This document shows, one piece after another, positions 1 through 5,896 of a stretch of 64,000 nt of DNA; the first letter of the stretch is position 1, and every line of letters starts with the position of its first letter. The position numbers and the translations under genes are program-made. A model generated the notes under the pieces. The model made no database searches. It was given only the letters and a program-made list of their open reading frames with translations, and was not told the origin of the DNA. This DNA is from Stygiobacter electus (lineage in GTDB: Bacteria > Bacteroidota > Ignavibacteria > Ignavibacteriales > Melioribacteraceae). The stretch spans positions 1 to 64,000 of the forward strand of contig JARGDL010000008.1 of assembly GCA_029210465.1 (NCBI GenBank). The letters run 5' to 3'.

Positions 1-136
1 ATAAATATTCATTTAAAGTATTAATAAAATAATTGCCTTGATTGGGTTACTTATATATAAATCGAACTTTTAAGTAAAATTAGATTTAATGAAAAATTAT
101 TTTTTATTAAAAATTTGTTACAATGAATTAATAAAA

Positions 137-657
137 ATGGAAAAATTAAAAAGATTAATGAAAGGAAATTATTTATTAATTATAGTTATAGTTGTTTTAA
201 TTACTACCGCAATAAATATTTATTGGGATATAAAAAAAGAGTAGATAATAATTCGACTATATCCAAAGAATTAAAAGATGAAATGGCATCTAAAGAATTA
301 TTACAAGAAATAAATATTGAAAAAAGTGAAAAAGAAAGTATAATATTTACTAAACCAATAAATTCATGTGGTAAATGTTTAATAACAGTTCTAAATAAAT
401 TGTTAAATGATAACCAAATAAAATATTCTAAACCTTATATAATAATGGAAATGAATGATAAAAATTTTATTGCAGCATTATATACGGTTGGAATATTGGA
501 TAAAGTTAACCTTGTAACAAAAAGCAAATTAGTAAAAGAGTTAGAAACATATTCAGGTGAAGGATTATGTTTAATATTGAATAAAGAAGGAAGAATAATT
601 TATTCTGAAGAAATAAATAGTGTTAATATTGATACAGTTAAAAAATATTTTTTATAA
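137..657 (+). pseudogene. Membrane-anchored thioredoxin-like protein (CGKC), frameshifted
   Basis: An ATG at 137 opens a frame encoding a short basic N-terminus and a hydrophobic anchor (residues about 12-28), then stops with TAG at 242-244. Adding one A to the A7 tract at 232-238 joins it to the downstream frame and gives one protein of about 173 residues. That protein carries a CGKC motif (about C78/C81 after repair), which suggests a membrane-tethered periplasmic thioredoxin-fold protein. The downstream frame could also start alone from TTG at 223, but it would then lack the anchor. The tract may be a real mutation, a slippage site or a sequencing error. The gene lies directly upstream of the Cys-rich peptide cassette, and its last 65 codons are copied at 2680-2879. 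Function beyond thiol redox is not inferable. Confidence 0.6.
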
Positions 658-671
658 TTATAATTTTCCTC

Positions 672-700
672 TTGACAATTTATATATATATATATATATT
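672..700 (+). promoter_or_regulatory. Promoter of Cys-rich peptide 1 with TA-repeat spacer
   Basis: TTGACA at 672-677 is followed, after a 17-bp spacer made mostly of alternating TA, by TATATT at 695-700. This is a very good sigma-70-type arrangement. The second copy (2894-2920) is one TA unit shorter, which gives a 15-bp spacer to the same TATATT. Because the tract itself contains several TATATA hexamers, the -10 could slide. The call rests on sequence only. Confidence 0.5.
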
Positions 701-810
701 ACAGCCAAAAATAAACCAAAAAATATTTTACAAGTTAATGAGGGTAAAATGAGTAATTACCTGTAAAATAAAATACCCACTTAAATTTTTTCCTTTACTT
801 CATTATTAAA

Positions 811-849
811 AGTTTGCCCGGGCATAAAAAAACAAACTAATTAATAAAA
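811..849 (+). repeat. GCCCGGGC hairpin element, copy 1 of 3
   Basis: AGTTTG (811-816) and CAAACT (833-838) form inverted arms around a loop containing the palindrome GCCCGGGC. The element is followed by AATTAATAAAA. Near-identical copies lie at 3031-3068 and 5775-5812. Here it sits in the untranslated leader about 12 bases before the AAGGAG ribosome binding site of peptide 1, so it could be an RNA leader hairpin or a protein-binding site. GC-rich sequence stands out strongly in this AT-rich stretch. Confidence 0.8.
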
Positions 850-863
850 AAAGGAGAATAATT

Positions 864-1061
864 ATGAAAAAGTTAATATTTGTTGTTATTGTTTTAATTA
901 CAATGGTAGTATCACTTTCTGCACTACCACAAGCATATTGCACAGTTAGGTCAGCTTGTAGCAATAATGTGAATGATTTTGTTGAATGCTCAAGTGATAA
1001 TGGACACTGTGAAAGAGGAAGTTATTGGGTTAAATGTGATGGTACTGTTATTAATTGTTAG
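864..1061 (+). CDS. Secreted Cys-rich peptide 1
   Basis: This is a 65-residue product with a classic Sec signal peptide (MKK, then a hydrophobic core to about residue 20), followed by a mature part of roughly 40-45 residues. The mature part carries six cysteines (C26, C32, C42, C49, C58, C65), the last being the C-terminal residue. An even number of spaced cysteines suggests a disulfide-stapled extracytoplasmic peptide. The start is well supported by AAGGAG at 851-856. The gene has its own promoter and is followed by a 15-bp-stem hairpin before the beta-propeller gene. It is not a family I recognise; in layout it resembles Bacteroidota NVEALA-type Cys-rich peptides next to beta-propeller genes, but it lacks that motif. 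Function is unknown. Confidence 0.75.
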   Translation: MKKLIFVVIVLITMVVSLSALPQAYCTVRSACSNNVNDFVECSSDNGHCERGSYWVKCDGTVINC

Positions 1062-1073
1062 AAAATAATTTTA

Positions 1074-1116
1074 AACTATCAAATGAGTAAAGAAAAATCC
1101 AACTCATTTGATAGTT
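1074..1116 (+). terminator. Hairpin between peptide 1 and beta-propeller 1
   Basis: A perfect 15-bp inverted repeat (1074-1088 and 1102-1116) encloses a 13-base loop and is followed by an AT-rich stretch with ATTTTT. It lies between the peptide stop (1061) and the next start (1153). No separate promoter is obvious after it. It probably acts as a partial terminator or mRNA stabiliser that keeps the peptide transcript more abundant than the downstream genes. An equivalent hairpin follows peptide 2. Confidence 0.75.
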
Positions 1117-1152
1117 ATTAATTTTTAAAAGTTCAAATAAAATTATATTTTT

Positions 1153-2169
1153 ATGAAAATTAAGATTAAAAATAAAGTTATTTTATATTTACTAATTATA
1201 ATTATAGAATTAATAGGTTGCCAACATGAAAAAAGAAAAGATTTAATATTAATAAATCCAATTGATTCTATAGGAGTATTATCTGATTCAAGCTATTTAT
1301 CCACAGTTTATTCAATGATTTTGTATGATAAAAAATTATTTGTATCAGATTATAGAAATCAACGAATTATTGAGCTAACAAAAAGTAGCGAAAAAATTCA
1401 TACTTTTGGAACATATGGGCATGGACCTGGAGAACTAATAACATCAGGATTTATTTTTATTAATGGAGATTCTTTGTATGTAATAGACGAATTTAATACA
1501 CGCATAAATGTTTTTAATATTAAAACAAAAAGATATTTGAAAAACTATGATTTTTCAAAATATGGTATAAGAAATTCAAATTTTATTGTAAATAACAATA
1601 TAATATTTCTCTCAACCCCTTATATGAATTATCCAATTTCAAAATTTTATGGTAATAAATTGATCAAATCATTTGGGAAATGGATTTTTAATAATGGATT
1701 AGTACATAAGGGAAGAAGTATAAGAAAAATATTTTTGTTAAGAAATAAATATATATTAGCTATCCCCGAGTCAGAACCTTTTTTTGAAATATATGATCTA
1801 AATGGAAATTTATTATCTGAGATACAATTTAATTACATTCAATATATTAAACAAAGATATAAGTTGTCTGAGAGTGAATATAAAAAAGATATAAAAAATC
1901 GTAAAAGTATTTTATTAATAAATGATGCTTTTTTATTAAAAGAAAAATTATATTTATTATTAATTCATAATAATGATAATTCTCTAAAGGAAATACAAAG
2001 TAATATATTATGTGTATTAAAAATTGCTAATGATTTTTCCATTTCAAAAGTTGATTACTTCCAGCTCTCTAACAATTTAACTTATTTTACTGCAATTTGT
2101 GCTGATACAAATAATATTCTTTCTTATAGTCCAGAAACAAATAAAATTTACACATTTAAAGTTAAGTAA
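1153..2169 (+). CDS. 6-bladed beta-propeller (NHL-like) lipoprotein
   Basis: The 338-residue product has a hydrophobic N-terminus ending in a lipobox-like LIGC (C23), so it is probably a lipoprotein on the periplasmic or outer face. The body shows propeller-type repeats: a VSDYRNQRIIEL strand pattern, a GHGPGEL turn at about 89-95 and a VIDEFNTRINVFN blade. These are typical of Bacteroidota 6-bladed beta-propeller proteins. No catalytic residues are recognisable; such propellers usually bind peptides, glycans or protein partners. No clear Shine-Dalgarno precedes the ATG, so translation may depend on the upstream peptide mRNA. Its stop overlaps the next start (TAATG). The partner is plausibly the peptide encoded just upstream, which is inference. 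Confidence 0.7.
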   Translation: MKIKIKNKVILYLLIIIIELIGCQHEKRKDLILINPIDSIGVLSDSSYLSTVYSMILYDKKLFVSDYRNQRIIELTKSSEKIHTFGTYGHGPGELITSGFIFINGDSLYVIDEFNTRINVFNIKTKRYLKNYDFSKYGIRNSNFIVNNNIIFLSTPYMNYPISKFYGNKLIKSFGKWIFNNGLVHKGRSIRKIFLLRNKYILAIPESEPFFEIYDLNGNLLSEIQFNYIQYIKQRYKLSESEYKKDIKNRKSILLINDAFLLKEKLYLLLIHNNDNSLKEIQSNILCVLKIANDFSISKVDYFQLSNNLTYFTAICADTNNILSYSPETNKIYTFKVK

Positions 2170-2672
2170 TGAAAAAAATAATATTTATCTTAATATTAAT
2201 AATAAGTTCTGTTATAATTTTCATAGATACTTCGGTTCATTCGTCTAGACATGAAAATAATAGTATTATTAACAAAAAAATAAATACAAAAATAAAATAC
2301 ATAAGAAATTTTTTAGCTGAAAACAAAATTAAAATTGATAAAGAATATCTAATTTTATTATATAATGGTTTCGATTGTCCAAGTTGTATTGTAAAAGCAT
2401 TAAAAGTAATTAAAAAATATACATCCCAAAATAGAAACGTAATTATTATAAGCTCTGCTTCAAACATACATTCCGAATTTGAACAGGCTAATTTAGATAT
2501 TGATAATATTTTTGTAATTAATGACGTTCATGATTCTATCAGACGTGTTTTAGCATATCCTAAAACTCCATTATTATTTATAATAAATAAAGACATTATA
2601 ACAAATGTCGTAACAATATCTTATAATGATAATTATACAATTGATATGTATATTGATTCATTAGTAAATTAA
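2169..2672 (+). CDS. Membrane-anchored thioredoxin-fold protein (CPSC)
   Basis: The 167-residue product has one N-terminal membrane anchor (about residues 4-20) and a periplasmic domain with a CPSC motif at C70-C73 after a beta strand (LILLYNGFD). A TP dipeptide at about 133-134 (YPKTPLLFIIN) matches the conserved cis-proline of thioredoxin folds. The expected role is thiol-disulfide exchange in the periplasm, possibly on the Cys-rich peptides. It is translationally coupled to the propeller gene by a TAATG overlap. It is shorter than full TlpA/ResA proteins and lacks their central insert. The specific substrate is unknown. Confidence 0.7.
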   Translation: MKKIIFILILIISSVIIFIDTSVHSSRHENNSIINKKINTKIKYIRNFLAENKIKIDKEYLILLYNGFDCPSCIVKALKVIKKYTSQNRNVIIISSASNIHSEFEQANLDIDNIFVINDVHDSIRRVLAYPKTPLLFIINKDIITNVVTISYNDNYTIDMYIDSLVN

Positions 2673-2679
2673 TATAAAA

Positions 2680-2879
2680 ATAAAAATTTTATTGCAGCAT
2701 TATATACGGTTGGAATATTGGATAAAGTTAACCTTGTAACAAAAAGCAAATTAGTAAAAGAGTTAGAAACATATTCAGGTGAAGGATTATGTTTAATATT
2801 GAATAAAGAAGGAAGAATAATTTATTCTGAAGAAATAAATAGTGTTAATATTGATACAGTTAAAAAATATTTTTTATAA
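2680..2879 (+). pseudogene. 3' fragment of the CGKC thioredoxin-like gene
   Basis: This stretch is an essentially exact copy of the last 65 codons and the stop codon of the gene at 137-657, with no start and no CGKC motif. It is the 5' part of direct repeat copy B. It begins eight bases after the stop of the CPSC thioredoxin gene and is probably not expressed as a useful protein. It marks the breakpoint of the duplication that supplied the promoter and leader of peptide 2. Confidence 0.85.
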
Positions 2880-2893
2880 TTATAATTTTCCTC

Positions 2894-2920
2894 TTGACAA
2901 TTTATATATATATATATATT
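2894..2920 (+). promoter_or_regulatory. Promoter of Cys-rich peptide 2, shorter TA spacer
   Basis: TTGACA at 2894-2899 and TATATT at 2915-2920 are separated by 15 bp, one TA unit less than in copy A. If the same -10 is used, the spacing is sub-optimal and expression should differ from peptide 1. Sliding within the TA tract could compensate. Confidence 0.45.
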
Positions 2921-3030
2921 ACAGCCAAAAATAAACCAAAAAATATTTTACAAGTTAATGAGGGTAAAATGAGTAATTACCTGTAAAATAAAATACCCAC
3001 TTAAATTTTTTCCTTTACTTCATTATTAAA

Positions 3031-3068
3031 AGTTTGCCCGGGCATAAAAAACAAACTAATTAATAAAA
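3031..3068 (+). repeat. GCCCGGGC hairpin element, copy 2 of 3
   Basis: Same element as at 811-849: arms AGTTTG and CAAACT at 3031-3036 and 3052-3057, loop with GCCCGGGC, then AATTAATAAAA. It has one A fewer in the loop than copy 1. It lies in the leader of peptide 2, just upstream of its AAGGAG site. Confidence 0.8.
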
Positions 3069-3082
3069 AAAGGAGAATAACT

Positions 3083-3280
3083 ATGAAAAAGTTATTAATC
3101 AAACCACTTTCAATTTTACTTATTGCTAGCGGTTCGTTATTTATTTTTCATGATGACATTTTTGCAGCCAAAAACAAATGTTGTTCAACTTTGTGGGCAT
3201 GTTGTGAATGCGATGGACCATGTGAAGCTGGTGTATTTGATTGTAGTTGTTTGCCAAATGGCAGTACTATAACAGAGTAA
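3083..3280 (+). CDS. Secreted Cys-rich peptide 2
   Basis: The 65-residue product has a Sec-type signal sequence (MKKLL, hydrophobic to about residue 22, probable cleavage near FAA at 27-29) and a mature part of about 36 residues. Eight cysteines are dense in the mature part (C33, C34, C40, C41, C43, C47, C54, C56). The same AAGGAG ribosome site as peptide 1 supports the start. After the first four codons the sequence is unrelated to peptide 1 apart from architecture, so leader and promoter are shared but cargo is not. With CC and CxC pairs, a metal-binding or multi-disulfide peptide is possible. I do not recognise a family. Confidence 0.72.
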   Translation: MKKLLIKPLSILLIASGSLFIFHDDIFAAKNKCCSTLWACCECDGPCEAGVFDCSCLPNGSTITE

Positions 3281-3293
3281 ATTGATGTTAAAA

Positions 3294-3335
3294 ACAGGTG
3301 TATTTAATTGTAGCTGTTTGACAAATGGTTACTAA
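3294..3335 (+). pseudogene. Remnant of a third Cys-rich peptide gene
   Basis: The 42 bases after peptide 2 read as TGVFNCSCLTNGY and stop. This closely matches the C-terminal part of peptide 2 (AGVFDCSCLPNGS). There is no start codon or leader. It looks like the decayed tail of a tandem paralogue and implies turnover of peptide genes at this locus. Confidence 0.65.
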
Positions 3336-3343
3336 ATTTAACA

Positions 3344-3378
3344 ATGTGCATGTTGTTAATTTGAAATAACATGCACAT
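3344..3378 (+). terminator. Hairpin between peptide 2 and beta-propeller 2
   Basis: A perfect 11-bp inverted repeat (3344-3354 and 3368-3378) encloses a 13-base loop, followed by CATTTCTTTTT. It occupies the same place and has the same loop length as the hairpin after peptide 1, although the stem sequence differs. It is likely a partial terminator that lets some transcripts continue into the propeller gene. Confidence 0.75.
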
Positions 3379-3413
3379 CATTTCTTTTTAAAACTTTAAG
3401 GAGAAGTACAGTT

Positions 3414-4511
3414 ATGAAATTAATCATCGTTTTTATTTTATTTTCGTTCAACATTATTGCTCAAAATAAATTTAATTTAAAGGAGGATTTACAAATTGAT
3501 GATAATAAAGTTGGGCTGATTCAAGGTATTGGTGTCGATAATTATGGTAATATTTATGTTGGAGATTTAATTAATAAAAATGTTATGAAATATAATAACA
3601 AAGGTGATTTTTTAGAAGAAATAGGTAGACGCGGTAGTGGACCTGGGGAATTTCGATCAATCACTGGATTGGAATTGTGGAAAGATACACTATTTATTTT
3701 GGATTTAGAACAATCCAAAATTAGCGCTTTTAATATCAAGAATAAAAATAAATTAATTTATGAAATTAAATTGCCAATCCATCCAAACGGTCTTAATCCA
3801 GTTGTCTTAGGTAATGAAAGAATAGGTATAAAAAATTTTTGGGTTATTAATAATCAATATTTTCTAGTCCTATATGGAAAATACACTTCATCAAATAACT
3901 TAAATAAAACAAAAAACATAAATGGATTATTAATAACACGAAAAGGGGCATTCAAAAATTTAATGCCGGCTTTTGAAGTTTACGATAGAGAAATGATTAT
4001 TTACAAAATGAAAAATGGTTTTTCTACAGCGCCAATGCCTTATGGTAAAACTGGTATAATAAATGCTGATATAAATGGAAATATTTATTATATGAACAAC
4101 GATGAAAAATTTATTTCAAAATTTATTTACTCGACAAATGAAACTAAAAAAATAAATGTTGCTCTTGAGAAAGTGTTTGTAAGTAGTAATATAAAAAATA
4201 TTTTATTAGATGAAATACCTGGGGAAATAGGTAAATTGCTTGATAAAGCTAATTCTAAATTTCCCGAATATCTGCCCGTCTGTGAAAATTTTTTTATTTC
4301 AGAAAATTTAATTTGGCTATCTGCATATAGTAAAAATATTAATGTACATACATGGTTTGTATTTGATCAATCAGGAAATAAAATAACGAGTATCGATCTT
4401 AAACGAAATGATATTTTCCTAGTCGGGAAAGGAAATTTTCTATATGGTATAAGAAATAAAAGCTTTGGTTCACAGCAAATTATACGTTATAAAATTGTAG
4501 GTAAAAAATGA
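3414..4511 (+). CDS. 6-bladed beta-propeller (NHL-like) protein 2
   Basis: The 365-residue product has an N-terminal Sec signal (hydrophobic to about residue 16, cleavage near IIAQ) but no lipobox cysteine, unlike the first propeller. NHL-like blades are visible: IGVDNYGNIYVGD (about 39-51) and GSGPGEF (about 74-80), with a later DINGNIYYMN. It is a secreted or periplasmic binding protein of the Bacteroidota 6-bladed propeller type, with no catalytic motif. AAGGAG at 3398-3403 supports the start. It follows peptide 2 across a hairpin and overlaps the DsbA-like gene by ATGA, repeating the peptide-propeller-thioredoxin order of the first cassette. Confidence 0.7.
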   Translation: MKLIIVFILFSFNIIAQNKFNLKEDLQIDDNKVGLIQGIGVDNYGNIYVGDLINKNVMKYNNKGDFLEEIGRRGSGPGEFRSITGLELWKDTLFILDLEQSKISAFNIKNKNKLIYEIKLPIHPNGLNPVVLGNERIGIKNFWVINNQYFLVLYGKYTSSNNLNKTKNINGLLITRKGAFKNLMPAFEVYDREMIIYKMKNGFSTAPMPYGKTGIINADINGNIYYMNNDEKFISKFIYSTNETKKINVALEKVFVSSNIKNILLDEIPGEIGKLLDKANSKFPEYLPVCENFFISENLIWLSAYSKNINVHTWFVFDQSGNKITSIDLKRNDIFLVGKGNFLYGIRNKSFGSQQIIRYKIVGKK

Positions 4512-5149
4512 TCAAGAAGATTAATTTATTTGTAAATATAATTCTATTTTTTTCAGCTATAACTATAACATATATTGTAATTAAAAAAGAACTTTTCAAT
4601 AATGAAAAAGAACCAACTAAAATAGATAACTTTAAAAGCTATTTAAGAAATATTAGAACCAGTGGAAATCCACAAGCTAATATAAAAATTATTTTTTTTT
4701 CAAATTATCAATGTCCCTATTGTAAAAAAGTAAATGAAATTTTGAAACAATTAATTCATGAAAGAAATGATATCCAGATTATCTATTATGAATATCCAAA
4801 TGAAGCAAGTAATGTGTCTTTCAATTATGCAAAGGTTGCTATATGTGCTGATAAGTTTAATATTTATGATGAAACTAAAAATATTTTATACAATTTAAGA
4901 AATGATAAAAAAGAAATTGACTTGGAACAACTAGCTAAAACTATTGATGTCAATAAAGATACTTTAATTAAATGTTTTAATAGTTCTAAAACAGAAGATA
5001 TACTTTTTAATGATATACTAACTGGTAAAAAAATTAAAATAAGATATACACCCACTTTAATCATTAATGGTTATTTAGTTGAGGGGTTGTTGCCAAAAGA
5101 AGATCTGGTTAGTATAATTGAAAAAATAAATAAAAAAGAATTTTTGTAA
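4508..5149 (+). CDS. DsbA-like thioredoxin (CPYC), membrane-anchored
   Basis: The 213-residue product begins with a transmembrane anchor (about residues 7-25) and continues with a DsbA/thioredoxin_4-type domain: NPQANIKIIFFSNYQCPYC, with C69 and C72. The helical insertion typical of DsbA (about 105-170) and a TP cis-proline motif near 181-182 follow, and then an IINGYLVEG strand. Family knowledge points to periplasmic disulfide formation or isomerisation. Further cysteines in the helical part (C113, C156) may be structural. It is coupled to the propeller gene by ATGA and is a good candidate for oxidising or shuffling disulfides in the Cys-rich peptides. Confidence 0.8.
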   Translation: MIKKINLFVNIILFFSAITITYIVIKKELFNNEKEPTKIDNFKSYLRNIRTSGNPQANIKIIFFSNYQCPYCKKVNEILKQLIHERNDIQIIYYEYPNEASNVSFNYAKVAICADKFNIYDETKNILYNLRNDKKEIDLEQLAKTIDVNKDTLIKCFNSSKTEDILFNDILTGKKIKIRYTPTLIINGYLVEGLLPKEDLVSIIEKINKKEFL

Positions 5150-5332
5150 TTGGGATAAAATATAAATAGTAACTCTGCCTAAATATTAAGAATTATAATT
5201 ATTAAAAATCAGGATAAGCTTTACTTCATTATATTAAAATTATTTTTTTATCAAAGTTTTATTATGTACTCTATAATTAACTTATTGTATATAAAAATGA
5301 AAATAAACTGAAAATTTTAAGAATCTTGCAAA

Positions 5333-5791
5333 ATGAAAGCAACAATTTTAACTAATAAAGACATACTTAAAAATTATAAAATTGTTTATAACTTTTTATA
5401 TTACTTTATATCTGCATTATTAATATTTAGTGGAATTGTTAAATTAATAAATCCGCAACCTACAATTGAAACATTAAAGGTGATTTTTCATATTTCTGAG
5501 AAAATGATTTATTTTATAAAAATTCTTTTACCAGTAATAGAAATAACACTTGCGCTTATGATGATTTATAATCATAAAAGAATCTTAATATTAAATTTAA
5601 TAATATGCCTTTTTTCATCATTTACATTTTTAGCAATTTATGGTACTTTAATAGGAATACAGACAGATTGTGGCTGTTTTAGTAATATAGTAAAAAGTGA
5701 ATTTGGGGTTACAATGATTTTAAGAAATTTAATAATTACAGCAATAACAATTTGGTTATTAATAGAAAATAAAAAGTTTGCCCGGGCATAA
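5333..5791 (+). CDS. MauE/DoxX-like membrane redox protein
   Basis: The 152-residue product has four predicted membrane helices (about 20-40, 58-78, 86-106, 128-146) and a CGC motif (C113, C115) in TDCGCFSN between helices three and four. This matches the MauE-type family, thought to pass reducing equivalents across the membrane for disulfide chemistry. The gene stands 183 bp after the DsbA-like gene. Its last codons and stop are supplied by copy 3 of the GCCCGGGC element, so the C-terminus may have been altered by insertion of or recombination at that element. Confidence 0.7.
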   Translation: MKATILTNKDILKNYKIVYNFLYYFISALLIFSGIVKLINPQPTIETLKVIFHISEKMIYFIKILLPVIEITLALMMIYNHKRILILNLIICLFSSFTFLAIYGTLIGIQTDCGCFSNIVKSEFGVTMILRNLIITAITIWLLIENKKFARA

Positions 5792-5812
5792 AAAACAAAC
5801 TAATTAATAAAA
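5775..5812 (+). repeat. GCCCGGGC hairpin element, copy 3 of 3
   Basis: AGTTTG (5775-5780), GCCCGGGC, CAAACT (5796-5801) and AATTAATAAAA repeat the leader element of both peptide genes, but here no peptide or AAGGAG follows. The element overlaps the 3' end of the MauE-like gene, encoding its last residues (FARA) and stop. Similarity to the other copies begins only at AAAAGTTTG, so the element behaves as a discrete unit. Confidence 0.85.
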
Positions 5813-5896
5813 CATAAAAAAATCAAAAAAATCTGTACATGAGAAAAAATTGAAATAATTACAAACAACAGCTAATTTAAAACAAAAAAAAATTTC

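Larger units (their letters stand above)
458..875 (+). repeat. Long direct repeat, copy A (partner 2680-3094)
   Basis: This block covers the last 65 codons of the thioredoxin-like gene, the intergenic promoter and leader, the ribosome binding site and the first four codons of the peptide gene at 864. It reappears at 2680-3094. By eye the copies differ only by one TA unit in the promoter spacer (695-700 region), one A in the run after GGCAT, and one substitution just before the start codon. Homology stops sharply after the fourth peptide codon, so the two peptide genes share expression signals but not coding sequence. Confidence 0.95.
2680..3094 (+). repeat. Long direct repeat, copy B (partner 458-875)
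   Basis: This is the second copy of the ~415-bp block described at 458-875, with the same order: thioredoxin gene 3' end, promoter, leader, hairpin element, ribosome binding site and first four peptide codons. The near identity over non-coding sequence implies a recent duplication or ongoing gene conversion. Confidence 0.95.

Noticed and set aside
738..766. Two overlapping micro-ORFs (M-R-V-K and M-S-N-Y-L) in the peptide leader, also in copy B
   Set aside because: Very short and not preceded by ribosome sites; conservation between the copies is explained by the recent duplication.
3083..5149. Assigning the locus as a bacteriocin/RiPP operon
   Set aside because: There is no leader peptide with GG site, no modification enzyme (radical SAM, YcaO, LanM) and no ABC peptidase exporter; the peptides have Sec signals instead.
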